Shown here: piece after piece, positions 34,924 through 43,247 of the stretch | Layout: each line of letters opens with the position of its first letter | Numbering within the stretch: the first letter of the stretch is position 1 | Origin: Asanoa siamensis | GTDB lineage: Bacteria > Actinomycetota > Actinomycetes > Mycobacteriales > Micromonosporaceae | Direction: 5' to 3' | NCBI RefSeq assembly: GCF_016862555.1 | Contig: NZ_BONE01000012.1 | Location: 62,001 to 126,000 of the forward strand | Length of the DNA: 64,000 nucleotides | Made by a program: the position numbers and the translations under genes | The notes under the pieces: generated by a model | The model's input: the letters and a program-made list of their open reading frames with translations, nothing else | Database searches by the model: none | Told to the model about the DNA's origin: nothing

Positions 34924-35449
34924 ACAGCTCGTCGTACCGGGCCTGGTCGGCGGAGAGACGGCCGTCGCCGCTCACCGTGAACCCACCGCTGCGGTAGCAC
35001 TCCACGAACAGCTCCACCATGGCCGGCAGGTCGGGGAACTCGATCCGGGTGGGCTCGCCGGCGCGGATCGCGACCACCCGCGGCTCGTTCGGGCCCGACC
35101 AGAGCGCCGCGTACAGGTCGCCGTCCTCCGAGGCGAGCAGCGGGAGCCAGCCGTCGCCGAGGGTCAGCACCGGATCGTCCTCGTACGCGTGGCGCAGCCC
35201 GACCGCCTCGGCGAGGGCCAGCGGCGCGTACCCCGGGATGACCTCGACGTCCTCCCGGTCCTGGCCGGGATCGCGGGTCACACCGTCGTGCCAGGCGAAC
35301 CACTCGCCGACCACGGGCGGCAGCGGGCCGTAGCGGCCGATCGCGTCGGCCGGCAGGCCGGGCACCAACAGGTCGACGACCGGGCGCCGCAGCACGCGCA
35401 GCCACCATTCCAGGTCGTCGAGGCGTTCGGTCAGGGACTCCTCCTCCAC
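34898..35449 (-). CDS. SMI1/KNR4 (SUKH) family protein
   Basis: About 183 residues. The SUKH pattern is visible: GPLPPVVGEWFAWHDGV, DVEVIPGYAPLALAEAVG, GDGWLPLLASEDGDLYAALW and PDLPAMVELFVECYRSG. SUKH proteins are often immunity proteins against contact-dependent or polymorphic toxins, though some have other roles. Start taken at the GTG at 35449 so that EEESLTERLDDLEWWL begins the protein; the frame is open further upstream. Transcribed with the Imm1-like gene (overlap), so two immunity-like proteins are made together with no toxin in sight. Confidence 0.75.
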   Translation of the reverse strand: MEEESLTERLDDLEWWLRVLRRPVVDLLVPGLPADAIGRYGPLPPVVGEWFAWHDGVTRDPGQDREDVEVIPGYAPLALAEAVGLRHAYEDDPVLTLGDGWLPLLASEDGDLYAALWSGPNEPRVVAIRAGEPTRIEFPDLPAMVELFVECYRSGGFTVSGDGRLSADQARYDELYDAFTRGR

Positions 35450-35581
35450 ACGACCACCAGCGCCGCGCGGCGTCCCGATGTCACACCTGTCGTCGGCGCG
35501 ACCCGGAAAGTTCCCGCTGTCTTCCGACACCCGCCCCGGTCCGCGCACCCGCTAGCGTGTCGGGAACACCCTGGAGGATCG

Positions 35582-36154
35582 ATGCGCCGTCCCGCCGCCG
35601 CCCTGGCCGCCCTGCTCGTCGGGCTGGTCGTGGTCGTCGCGCCCGCCACGCCCGCCGCGGCCCACACCAAGCTGGCCAAGGCCGTGCCGGCCGCGAAGTC
35701 GACCGTGACCGAGCCGGTCGCGCTGGTCGCGCTCACCTTCAGCGGGCTGATCAGGCAAAAGGGCACGAAGGTCGAGGTGCTCGGCCCCGACGGCGTGGAC
35801 TACCGCGAGGGCGATGCCAAGGCGCTCGACAAGACGATCACGGCGCCGGTGACGGCGCTGCCGGTCGGCAAGATCAAGGTGCGCTGGGAGACGGTGTCGT
35901 CCGACGGCCACACGATCAAGGGTGAATACCTTTTCGCCAACTCGGCGGTGCCGCCGCCGGTCGCGACGACTCCGCCCGCGACGCCGGCGCCGTCGGCCGC
36001 CGTGACGGCCAGTCCCACTCCCCTGGCGGTCGTCGTGCCGCTCCCGATCGAGGACAACGTCAACCTCGTGCCGGCCGCGATCGTGCTGGTCGTCCTCCTG
36101 GGCCTGCTGTTCGGGTTCTTCTGGTGGTGGCGGCGCGCCCGCGCGAGTCGGTGA
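35582..36154 (+). CDS. CopC-domain copper-binding protein with C-terminal membrane anchor
   Basis: A 190-residue exported protein. A signal peptide ends in AAA before His28, so the mature protein starts with His, the classic Cu(II) ligand. The CopC domain (28-123) ends with the second ligand pair in SSDGHTIKGEY. A Pro/Thr/Ala-rich linker and one membrane helix (about 160-182) follow, with a basic tail. It binds copper at the outer face of the membrane and may deliver it or protect from it. ATG start four bases after GGAGG. Copper enzymes in the window (multicopper oxidase, copper radical oxidase) make copper supply plausible, but there is no direct link. Confidence 0.9.
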   Translation: MRRPAAALAALLVGLVVVVAPATPAAAHTKLAKAVPAAKSTVTEPVALVALTFSGLIRQKGTKVEVLGPDGVDYREGDAKALDKTITAPVTALPVGKIKVRWETVSSDGHTIKGEYLFANSAVPPPVATTPPATPAPSAAVTASPTPLAVVVPLPIEDNVNLVPAAIVLVVLLGLLFGFFWWWRRARASR

Positions 36155-36221
36155 GGGCTTCTCCACAAACCGGGTACGCCGGGATGCGCGGGGTCGAAGG
36201 CCCCGATAGGGTCGCCTACCT

Positions 36222-37388
36222 ATGCCCGCCTCCCCCAGGGCTGCCGCCCCCCGCCTGCCGTCGCTGACCGGGTTGCGCTTCGCCGCCGCGCTCCTTGTGT
36301 TCGGCGTCCACGCCTACTCGTTCATCCCGGTCGGCGGTTTGGCGCACGACCTCGGGCACCTGTTGCTCGACCCCGGCGACCTCGGCGTCTCGTTCTTCTT
36401 CGTGCTGTCGGGCTTCGTGCTGACCTGGGCCGCCTGGGGCAGCGGCGGTCCGGCGCCCGGGCGCGGCCTCGGCCGGTTCTTCGCGGGCCGGTTCCTGCGG
36501 ATCTATCCCGCCTACGTCGTGGCGCTGGCCCTGGCGGTGGCGTCCAAGTGGGTCGGCGACCTGGCCGACCCCGTAGGCAACCGGATGAACCAGGTCAACG
36601 GCCACAACCTGAGCACCAGCCTGTTCCTGGTGCAGGCGTGGTACCCGGACGACGTGACCTATCTCGGCATCAACCCGGTCGCCTGGTCGCTGTCCTGCGA
36701 GATCGCCTTCTACGCCGCGTTCCCGCTGCTCTATCCGCTGCTGCGGCGGCTGGCGGGCCGGGCGCTGGCCGGCGCCGCGGTCGGGCTGGTCGCGCTCGGG
36801 CTGCTCGTGCCGCTGATCGCGCACCTCTGGGTGGATCCCGCCTACCAGCGCTGGTTCGTCTACATCCTGCCGGCGACCCGGGCGGTCGAGTTCGCGCTCG
36901 GCATCGCGTTGGCGTTGCTGGTCCGGTCCGGCGCCTGGCGCGGCCCGGGGCTGCCACTCGCGTCGGCGCTGTTCGCGGCCAACTACCTGGTCGTCAACCT
37001 GCTGCCGCACGAGGTGCGGGACACGGCGGCCGTGCTGGCGACGACGGCGCTGCTGATCCCGGCGGCGGCGACCACGGACCTGGCGGGCGCCCGGTCGGTC
37101 TGGCGGCATCCGTGGCTGGTCCGGCTGGGCGACGCGTCGTACGCCTTCTTCCTGGTCCATCTCACGATCATCACGACGACCATGACGATCCTGGGGCGGT
37201 CGCACGACTATCCCGCGTGGCAGGCGGTGCCGCTGGGCCTCGGGTTCCTGGTCGTCTCGTACGCGGTCGCCCTGCCTCTGCACCGCTATGTCGAAGTGCC
37301 CGCGATGCGCCTTCTGCGCCGCCGCGGCCCGCGCCCGACGATCCCCGCGCCGCGGACTCCACAACCGGAGCGGGCGAGCGTAGGCTAG
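36222..37388 (+). CDS. Acyltransferase family 3 (OafA/YrhL type)
   Basis: A 388-residue membrane protein with about ten helices. The family's opening is clear: LPSLTGLRFAAALLVFGVHA with the catalytic His, then GVSFFFVLSGFVLTWA and RFLRIYPAYVVAL. Later come NPVAWSLSCEIAFYAAFPLL and LGDASYAFFLVHLTI. Family members O-acylate sugars or lipids at the membrane. Start ATG 36222 has only a weak ribosome-binding site. Seven bases upstream of the DHFR-like gene on the same strand. Confidence 0.9.
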   Translation: MPASPRAAAPRLPSLTGLRFAAALLVFGVHAYSFIPVGGLAHDLGHLLLDPGDLGVSFFFVLSGFVLTWAAWGSGGPAPGRGLGRFFAGRFLRIYPAYVVALALAVASKWVGDLADPVGNRMNQVNGHNLSTSLFLVQAWYPDDVTYLGINPVAWSLSCEIAFYAAFPLLYPLLRRLAGRALAGAAVGLVALGLLVPLIAHLWVDPAYQRWFVYILPATRAVEFALGIALALLVRSGAWRGPGLPLASALFAANYLVVNLLPHEVRDTAAVLATTALLIPAAATTDLAGARSVWRHPWLVRLGDASYAFFLVHLTIITTTMTILGRSHDYPAWQAVPLGLGFLVVSYAVALPLHRYVEVPAMRLLRRRGPRPTIPAPRTPQPERASVG

Positions 37389-37394
37389 TCCGTT

Positions 37395-37997
37395 ATGGGG
37401 AAGGTTGTCGCAGACATCTCCATTTCGCTCGACGGGTTCGTGGCCGCCCCCGGCGCCGACCTGGAACACGGCCTCGGCCGCGGCGGCGAGGTGATCCACG
37501 GCTGGGTCTTCGCCGGCCACCCGATCGACTCCGAGGTGTTGTGCCGCGGCCTCGACGAGACCGGCGCGGTCGTGATGGGCCGCCGCCTGTTCGACTTCGT
37601 CGACGGCCCGCACGGCTGGACCGACGAGCTCGGCTACGGCGCCGGCACCGACCAGGCGACGGGCGGGCCGCCGGTGATCGTGGTGACCCACTCCCCACCG
37701 CCGGCGTGGCGGCTCGGCGACCGGTTCAGCTTCGCGGGCGACATCTGCGAGGCCGTGGCCCGGGCCCGCTCCGCCGCGTGCGACCGCACCGCGGTGGTCA
37801 TGGGCGGCGCCGACGTCGTGCGCCAGAGCGTGCTGCTGGGGCTCGCCGACGAGCTGCGGATCCACCTGTCGCCCTGCCTGGTGGGCGGCGGGACGGCGTT
37901 GTTCCCGCCGGGCGCGAGCCGGCAGCCCCGGCTGCGCCAGACCGACGTGGTGGTCTCACCGCACGTGACGCACCTGACCTACGAGGTGCTCACCTGA
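37395..37997 (+). CDS. Dihydrofolate-reductase-like (RibD C-terminal) family protein
   Basis: A 200-residue protein starting KVVADISISLDGFVAAPGADLEHG, the common opening of the RibD_C/DHFR-like family. It has AVVMGRRLFDF, VIVVTHSPPPAW and MGGADVVRQSVLLGLADEL, and the C-terminal LVGGGTALFP. Such proteins bind NADPH; most small stand-alone members have unknown substrates. Probably cytoplasmic. The C-terminus overlaps the convergent cyclodeaminase gene by 19 bases. Confidence 0.88.
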   Translation: MGKVVADISISLDGFVAAPGADLEHGLGRGGEVIHGWVFAGHPIDSEVLCRGLDETGAVVMGRRLFDFVDGPHGWTDELGYGAGTDQATGGPPVIVVTHSPPPAWRLGDRFSFAGDICEAVARARSAACDRTAVVMGGADVVRQSVLLGLADELRIHLSPCLVGGGTALFPPGASRQPRLRQTDVVVSPHVTHLTYEVLT

Positions 37998-38938
37998 CCG
38001 TTGGTCCGCCGATCCGTGATCGCGGTCAGGATCGCTTCCGCCGTGACCAGGTCCTGCCAGGACATGCCGACGCTCTTGAACAGGAGTGGGCGGTCGTGCG
38101 GTGGGCGGACGCGGCCCGTGACGATCTCGCGCATCGGCACCAGGTCCGCGGCCCGCAGCATCCTGTCCTGGATCGCCAGGCGGACGTCGCCGGCCTCCCG
38201 CAGCGCGGTGGCGACGTCCTCCACCACCACCGTCGCGGCGGCGCACAGCACGCCGGGGACCTCTCGGGCGTCCGGTTCGTGCGAGCCCACCGCGATCACG
38301 ACGGAGGTCTCCCGGACGAGGTTCCCGTCGAACAACGGCGTCCGGGCCGTCGTCGCGCAGACGACGACGTCCGCCGCCCGCAGCACGTCGGCCGCCTGCG
38401 GGCTGTCGGCCGCGACCACGTCGGCTCCCGGGACCGGCCGGACCGCGCGGAGCAGGTGGGTCACGGTCGAGAGCGGACGATCCGGCCCCAGCGCCGCCGC
38501 GAGCGTCGCGACGTGCCCGTGGGCCTGCGGGCCCGCGCCGAAGACCGCGAGCCGCACCGGGCCTGACCTGGCCAGCAGGTGCGGGCGCACCGCGGCCACG
38601 GACACCGCCGGCGTGCGCAGGGTCGTCAGCGCCGTGCCGTCCAGCACGGCGACCAGGCTCAGGGTCTCGGCGTCGAAGAGCAGGTAGGACGCCTGTACGC
38701 GGGGCCGGTCGTGGGCCGGGTTGTCCGGTGCCACCGTCGCCACCTTGATGCCCACGTGCCGTTCCGACCGCTCCGACGGCATCAGCAGCAGGTGGCCGGC
38801 GCGGACGGGGACAGCGTGGCGGGGCAGGTCGGTGGCAGGGTCCAGGCCGGAACGGAGCGCCTCGGTGATCGCCTCGACGGCCGCGCGGGGGCCTACGGCG
38901 GCGCGGACCGCGTCGCCGTCGAGGACGAGCGGCACCAT
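37979..38938 (-). CDS. Ornithine cyclodeaminase / mu-crystallin family protein
   Basis: A 319-residue enzyme. It has HVGIKVATVAPDN (substrate-site Lys), the NAD-binding AVFGAGPQAHGHV, VVCATTARTPLFDG and the C-terminal LFKSVGMSWQDLVTA. The family covers ornithine cyclodeaminase, ketimine reductases and amino-acid dehydrogenases; the Asp that marks true ornithine cyclodeaminase cannot be assigned with confidence, so the substrate is open. Cytoplasmic. It lies 13 bases downstream of the lsr2-like gene on the same strand. Confidence 0.88.
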   Translation of the reverse strand: MVPLVLDGDAVRAAVGPRAAVEAITEALRSGLDPATDLPRHAVPVRAGHLLLMPSERSERHVGIKVATVAPDNPAHDRPRVQASYLLFDAETLSLVAVLDGTALTTLRTPAVSVAAVRPHLLARSGPVRLAVFGAGPQAHGHVATLAAALGPDRPLSTVTHLLRAVRPVPGADVVAADSPQAADVLRAADVVVCATTARTPLFDGNLVRETSVVIAVGSHEPDAREVPGVLCAAATVVVEDVATALREAGDVRLAIQDRMLRAADLVPMREIVTGRVRPPHDRPLLFKSVGMSWQDLVTAEAILTAITDRRTNGQVSTS

Positions 38939-38951
38939 CCCCGCGGCCGGG

Positions 38952-39356
38952 CTACGAGCCCGGCGTCAGGAACGGGGACGCGAGGGCCGTGCGCGGGGCG
39001 CGGCCGTCGTGCTTCTCGTAGGCCTCGCGGACGCGCTGCGGGATCGCGCCACGGTCGCCGACCGGGTCGAGGCCGAGTTGCGGCCCGTACTTGTGGGCCC
39101 AGGCGCGGATCGCGCGGGTCTCCTCGCGCAGGCTGGCGCCCTGGGCGGAGATCACGCTGCGGGTGGGCCGGGCGCCGCCGGAGGTCAGCCTCGTGCCGGC
39201 CTCGACGTAGGGCTGGATCGCCCGCCGCAGCTTGTCGGCGTTCTCGTCGGACAGGTCGATCTCGAACGCGACGCCGTCGAGAGCGAACGTCACCGTTTCG
39301 TTCGCGGTGCTGCCGTCGATGTCGTCGACGAGCCTGACGATGGTCTCTTTGGCCAC
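38952..39356 (-). CDS. lsr2: Lsr2 nucleoid-associated protein, divergent DNA-binding loop
   Basis: A 134-residue Lsr2. The N-terminal dimerisation domain (AKETIVRLVDDIDGS, then VTFALDGVAFEIDLSDENADKL) matches well. The C-terminal DNA-binding domain has IRAWAHKYGPQLG and IPQRVREAYEKHD. The minor-groove loop, usually RGR before IP, reads RGA here, and there is extra sequence (GLDPVGD) before it. Lsr2 silences AT-rich, often foreign DNA. Start: GTG 39356 with AGGGA upstream, giving the usual VAKET start. Actinomycetes usually have a main Lsr2 elsewhere; this may be a second copy with changed binding. Confidence 0.88.
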   Translation of the reverse strand: MAKETIVRLVDDIDGSTANETVTFALDGVAFEIDLSDENADKLRRAIQPYVEAGTRLTSGGARPTRSVISAQGASLREETRAIRAWAHKYGPQLGLDPVGDRGAIPQRVREAYEKHDGRAPRTALASPFLTPGS

Positions 39357-39764
39357 GAGGCGGGTCCCTACCTGGACGAACGAGCGTTCTCGGTCGTTCC
39401 CCACGGTAGCTGATCAGTGATCGAATCGGTGCGCGCCCACCAGCGGCGCGAGGCCGGCGCGGCAAGGGCGGCGCCGCCGGCGTTGCGCCGGAGGTCGTCC
39501 ACGGAGGACACCCGGTCCAGGCGCACGACGAGCCGCGCCCGTCCGGCCCGCAGTCCAGCGGCGGCCGAACAATCCCGAACACCGGCGCGTTGACGCCGAG
39601 CCGAGCGGACTGACAGCATCCATATCGGAGATCATCACTCTGATCGCATTATTCATCGCTGCCACCTACGGCGTCGTTCGGTAGATATCCGGCCTGGTCG
39701 AAGCGCGCCCACGGACGCCTTTGAGGCCACGGCCGGAAATGGATATTGGAGCAAGGAGGCGTCG
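39357..39764. other. 408-bp stretch without a recognised gene
   Basis: No ORF here resembles a known family. A minus-strand frame with RLVVRLDRVSSVDDLRR (about 39480-39560) has coding-like composition but no start or homology I can name. The part from about 39610 to 39764 is clearly more AT-rich than its surroundings and probably holds the promoter of the Tat-exported amidohydrolase, which has GGAGG before its ATG. Confidence 0.4.
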
Positions 39765-41441
39765 ATGTCCGAAAAGGCGAAAAGTGGATTAACGCGTCGA
39801 CAGATGGTCGGCATGATGGGGGCGGCCGGTGCCGGCCTCGCGGTCGCCCCTGCCCTGGCCGGAGGCACGCCGGCCGCGGCGGCGCCCCTGGCCCAGGCCC
39901 CGGTCGCGGCGAAGGACCCGAAGTTGGAGGCCCTCAAGCAGGAGGCGATCCGGGCCGTCGAGAAGCGCGCCAAGCTCGTCCAGGAGATCGTCGACTCGCT
40001 GTTCAGCTTCTCCGAACTCGGTTTCCAGGAGTTCCAGACCAAGCGCTACCTGATTTCCATTCTGCGCAAGAACGGCTTCGCCATTCAGGAGGGCATCTCC
40101 GGCATTCCGACCGCCTGGCTGGCGACCTGGGGTTCCGGCGGTCCGGTGATCGCGATGGGCTCCGATATCGACGGCATTCCGCGGTCGAGCCAGAAGCCGG
40201 GCGTCATCGGTCGCGACCCGCTCGTCGAGCCGATGGGCCTCGACCACGCACCCGGCCACGGCGAGGGGCACAACTCCGGCATGGCGGCCGTGGTGGCCGG
40301 CGCGATCGTGCTCAAGGAACTGATGCAGCGCAACAACATCAAGGGCCGCCTGAAGGTGTGGCCGGGCGTGGCCGAGGAACTGCTGGGCTCGAAGGCCTAC
40401 TACGTGCGCGACGGCTACTTCGACGACGTGGACGTCACGCTCTTCTCGCACGTCTCGTCGGGGCTCACGACGGACTGGGGCGCGGCCTCCGGCAACGGCC
40501 TGCTCTCCATCGAGTACACGTTCAAGGGCTCGCCCGGCCACGGCGCCTCACCGCACCTGGGCCGCAGCGCGCTCGACGCCGTGCAACTGATGACCGCGGG
40601 GATGGAGTACCGCCGCGAGCACCTGCCCATCCAGCAGCGCACCCACTTCATCATCCCGTACGGCGGCGACCAGCCGAACGTCATCCCGGAGATCGCCAAG
40701 GTCTGGTACTACCTGCGCGAGGACACCGCCGACGAGATCCTCGCGCTGCGCGCCCTGGCCGAGAAGATCGCCAAGGCCGCCGCCGAGATGACCGACACGC
40801 AGCTCGTCGACATGCGGGTGCTGGGCGCGGCGTCGCCGCAGCACTTCAACAGGCCCGTCGCCGAGGCCGCCGCGGCGAACATGACGCTCGTCGGGATGCC
40901 CAACTGGAGCGAGGACGACCACACGTACGCCCGGGCGGTGCAGGAGGCCGCCGGCAGCACGCCGCGCGGGTTGTCGACGGAGGTCGGCGGGCTGTCGGGC
41001 CCCATTCCCAACCAGTACCGGCAGGGCGGCGGCTCCGACGACATCGGCGACATCTCCTGGAAGGTCCCGACGATCACGATCCGCTTCCCCGCCAACATCC
41101 CCGGCGGCGGGCCGAGCCACACGTGGTGGCAGGCGCTCTCGATGGCGACGCCGATCGCGCACAAGGGCACGACCACCTGCGCCAAGGTGTACGCGACGAC
41201 GGTGCTCGACCTGCTGCTGCGCCCGGAGCTCGTGCGGGACGCGAAGGCGTACTTCGAGGCGGAGCAGGCCGGCCGCTACAAGCCGTTGATCGGCCCGAAC
41301 GACAAGCCCTCGATCCACCTCAACAAGGAGCGGATGGAGCTGTGGCGCCCGCGCCTGGAGAAGGTCTACTACAACCCGGCGAGGTACGCGACCTATCTCG
41401 ACCAGCTCGGCATCGCCTACCCGGGCGGTAGGCAGCGCTAG
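39765..41441 (+). CDS. Tat-exported M20 amidohydrolase (AbgB-like)
   Basis: A 558-residue protein. A twin-arginine signal peptide (GLTRRQMVGMMGAAGAG, cleavage after about residue 40) is followed by an M20 peptidase of the AbgB type: SLFSFSELGFQEFQTKRYL, GSDIDGIP, APGHGEGHNSGMAAVVAGA and SPGHGASPHLGRSALDAV in the dimerisation domain. AbgB cleaves p-aminobenzoyl-glutamate in the cytoplasm. Export by Tat is unusual and suggests a folded metal enzyme outside the cell. The metal-site GHGCGH of many relatives is GHGEGH here. ATG start behind GGAGG. Stand-alone gene. Confidence 0.85.
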   Translation: MSEKAKSGLTRRQMVGMMGAAGAGLAVAPALAGGTPAAAAPLAQAPVAAKDPKLEALKQEAIRAVEKRAKLVQEIVDSLFSFSELGFQEFQTKRYLISILRKNGFAIQEGISGIPTAWLATWGSGGPVIAMGSDIDGIPRSSQKPGVIGRDPLVEPMGLDHAPGHGEGHNSGMAAVVAGAIVLKELMQRNNIKGRLKVWPGVAEELLGSKAYYVRDGYFDDVDVTLFSHVSSGLTTDWGAASGNGLLSIEYTFKGSPGHGASPHLGRSALDAVQLMTAGMEYRREHLPIQQRTHFIIPYGGDQPNVIPEIAKVWYYLREDTADEILALRALAEKIAKAAAEMTDTQLVDMRVLGAASPQHFNRPVAEAAAANMTLVGMPNWSEDDHTYARAVQEAAGSTPRGLSTEVGGLSGPIPNQYRQGGGSDDIGDISWKVPTITIRFPANIPGGGPSHTWWQALSMATPIAHKGTTTCAKVYATTVLDLLLRPELVRDAKAYFEAEQAGRYKPLIGPNDKPSIHLNKERMELWRPRLEKVYYNPARYATYLDQLGIAYPGGRQR

Positions 41442-41453
41442 CCGGACCGACGC

Positions 41454-41484
41454 GGGCGCGGGCGACCGTGGGTCGGTCGCGCCC
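41454..41484 (+). terminator. Imperfect stem-loop after the amidohydrolase gene
   Basis: GGGCGC and GACC pair with GGTC and GCGCCC, with a 4-base bulge and a 7-base loop, 12 bases past the stop. Confidence 0.45.
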
Positions 41485-41555
41485 GGACGGGACCACGAAG
41501 CCGCGACCGGACCGCTAGTATCCGCCGAGTCGACGGCCCGAGGGAGTACGAACAC

Positions 41556-41879
41556 ATGGCGTTTGTCGTGGGATCCGCCTACGAGGGCGGCTACGCGTCG
41601 GCCCAGATCTTCATGACACTGTGCTGCCTGTTGGTCGTCGCGCTCCTGGCCGGCGGCGCGATCTGGTTCTTCGTGGCCCGCTCGCGGAAGAAGGCGGCGC
41701 CGCCGCACCCGATGCAGCCGCCGTATCCGCACCAGGGCTACCCACCGCCACCGCCCCCGCAGCAGGGCTATCCGCAGCAGGGCTACCCGCAGCAGGGTTA
41801 CCCGCAGCAGGGTTACCCGCCGCCGCCGTACCCCCAGGACCCGCCTGCGCCGCCGCCCGGTGGTGGCGACCCGCGGTGA
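41556..41879 (+). CDS. Small membrane protein with Pro/Gln/Tyr repeat tail
   Basis: A 107-residue protein with one membrane helix (about 18-41) and a basic stop-transfer (ARSRKKAAPP). A disordered tail with four GYPQQ repeats and runs of proline follows. Tails of this kind are common on actinomycete membrane proteins and may phase-separate or bind partners. Start ATG behind GGGAG. Its function is unknown. Confidence 0.7.
   Translation: MAFVVGSAYEGGYASAQIFMTLCCLLVVALLAGGAIWFFVARSRKKAAPPHPMQPPYPHQGYPPPPPPQQGYPQQGYPQQGYPQQGYPPPPYPQDPPAPPPGGGDPR
41760..41819 (+). repeat. Four tandem 15-bp repeats coding GYPQQ
   Basis: The unit CAGCAGGGCTACCCG occurs four times with only C/T changes at two positions. 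It encodes QQGYP and can vary in copy number by slippage. Confidence 0.9.
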
Positions 41880-41899
41880 TCGCCTGACATGCTGGGTGG

Positions 41900-42193
41900 A
41901 TGTGTAGGAACATCCGGGTTCTGAGCAACTTCGAGCCGCCCGCCACCGAGGACGAGGTCCAGGCCGCCGCGCTGCAGTACGTGCGCAAGGTCAGCGGGAC
42001 CACCAAGCCCTCCACGGCCAACCAGGAGGCGTTCGACGCGGCCGTCGAGGCCGTCGCCGACGCGACCCGCGTGCTGCTGGCCGAGCTCGTGATCAAGGCG
42101 CCGCCGCGCGACCGGGAGACCGAGGCCGCCAAGGCCCGGGCCCGCGCCGCCGAGCGCTACGGGCCGCGGCCGGAGGCTCAGGTCGCGCCGTGA
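41900..42193 (+). CDS. DUF2277 family protein
   Basis: A 97-residue protein with the family's hallmark start MCRNIRVLSNFEPPAT, then ALQYVRKVSGTTKPS and a helical end. DUF2277 proteins are small, conserved in many bacteria and of unknown function; the invariant Cys2 could bind metal or be redox-active. Probably cytoplasmic. The 3' end overlaps the remnant of a CPBP protease gene on the other strand. Confidence 0.9.
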   Translation: MCRNIRVLSNFEPPATEDEVQAAALQYVRKVSGTTKPSTANQEAFDAAVEAVADATRVLLAELVIKAPPRDRETEAAKARARAAERYGPRPEAQVAP

Positions 42194-42386
42194 TAGAAGA
42201 GGTCGCCGAGGCCGATGGTGAAGGCGAGCACCCCGTAGAGGCTGTGCTCGAGCGACGCCACCAGTACGCCAGACCGGCGCACACCAGCAGCACCGGGATC
42301 GGACTCCCGGGACTGCCCAGCAACGCATATCCCCCGACGGCGCCGAAGAACAGCACGACGAACTCGACACCACGCGCGACCCGCAC
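42178..42386 (-). pseudogene. CPBP intramembrane protease remnant with internal deletion
   Basis: The 5' part (GTG 42386) reads RGVEFVVLFFGAVGGYALLG and PGSPIPVLLVCAGLAYWW, the first 40 or so residues of a CPBP-type membrane protease. In another frame the 3' part reads RRSGVLVASLEHSLYGVLAF and TIGLGDLFYHG before the TGA at 42178, the last 33 or so residues of the same family. The 130-odd residues between them, with the catalytic Glu-Glu and His motifs, are missing, and the joint near 42260 is out of frame. A deletion has removed the core. Confidence 0.65.
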
Positions 42387-42438
42387 GCGCCGCAGGCTAG
42401 CCCGGGCCGGGAAACGGCAGGCGTGGTACGACTGACGA

Positions 42439-42831
42439 ATGATCTACGAGTCGCTGCACGTGAGTGTCGCCATCGCACGGTCGGCCGCCGAGGTCTACGC
42501 GTTCGCCGGCAACCCCGCGAACCTGCCGCGCTGGGCGGCCGGGCTGACCGGGGCGATCGCCGAGGTCGACGGCCGCTGGCTCGGTGAGACGCCGGGCGGT
42601 CAGGTGGAGATCGTCTTCGCCCCGCCGAACCCGTTCGGGGTGCTCGACCACGACGTGACGTTCCCGTCCGGCGAGACCTTCTACAACCCCCTGCGGGTGT
42701 TCCCCAACGCCGACGGCAGCGAGATCGTCTTCACCGTCTACCGCCGCGCGGGCACCAGCGAGGAGGCGTTCGCCGCCGACGCCGCCGCGGTGCAGGCCGA
42801 CCTGCGTACGCTCAAGTCGCTTTTGGAATGA
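42439..42831 (+). CDS. SRPBCC (polyketide cyclase-like) family protein
   Basis: A 130-residue single-domain START/SRPBCC fold protein. It opens [20 protein letters not shown] and [14 protein letters not shown], then continues with alternating strands and a final helix ([14 protein letters not shown]). Such proteins hold a hydrophobic ligand in a cavity; most stand-alone members have no known function. The end overlaps the HIT gene by four bases (ATGA-type), suggesting co-transcription. Confidence 0.85.
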   Translation: MIYESLHVSVAIARSAAEVYAFAGNPANLPRWAAGLTGAIAEVDGRWLGETPGGQVEIVFAPPNPFGVLDHDVTFPSGETFYNPLRVFPNADGSEIVFTVYRRAGTSEEAFAADAAAVQADLRTLKSLLE

Positions 42832-43241
42832 TGCCTCCCATGGCCTCCGTCTTCTCCCAGATCATCGCCGGCGACCTGCCCGGGCGGTTCGTGCACCGCG
42901 ACGACGACGTGGTCGCCTTCCTCAGCATCGCGCCGCTCACGCCCGGCCACACGCTGGTCGTGCCGCGCGCCGAGGTCGACGACTGGACCACGCTCGACCC
43001 GGCACTGTGGAGCCACGTCACGGCGGTGGCCGCCCGGATCGGCGCGGCGGTGCGGCGGGCGTTCGACGCGCCGCGCGCGGGCCTGGTGATCGCCGGCTTC
43101 GAGGTGCCGCACGCGCACGTGCACGTCTTCCCGGCGCGCGGGATGGCCGACTTCGACTTCGCCAACGTCCGCCACGACGTGCCCGCGGCGGAGCTCGACG
43201 ACGCCCAGGCGCGAATCCGGGCGGCGCTCGAGAAGGAGTGA
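42828..43241 (+). CDS. HIT-family nucleotide hydrolase
   Basis: A 137-residue HIT protein. It has [38 protein letters not shown] and the catalytic histidine triad [10 protein letters not shown] near residue 107. HIT enzymes cleave nucleotide phosphoramidates or dinucleoside polyphosphates in the cytoplasm. The start may be the ATG at 42828 or at 42840; neither has a good ribosome-binding site, so translation is probably coupled to the SRPBCC gene it overlaps. Confidence 0.9.
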   Translation: MMPPMASVFSQIIAGDLPGRFVHRDDDVVAFLSIAPLTPGHTLVVPRAEVDDWTTLDPALWSHVTAVAARIGAAVRRAFDAPRAGLVIAGFEVPHAHVHVFPARGMADFDFANVRHDVPAAELDDAQARIRAALEKE

Positions 43242-43247
43242 CTCTGT

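Noticed and set aside
41760-41819. Regulatory or CRISPR-like repeat
   Set aside because: In-frame coding repeat (GYPQQ) inside a membrane protein.
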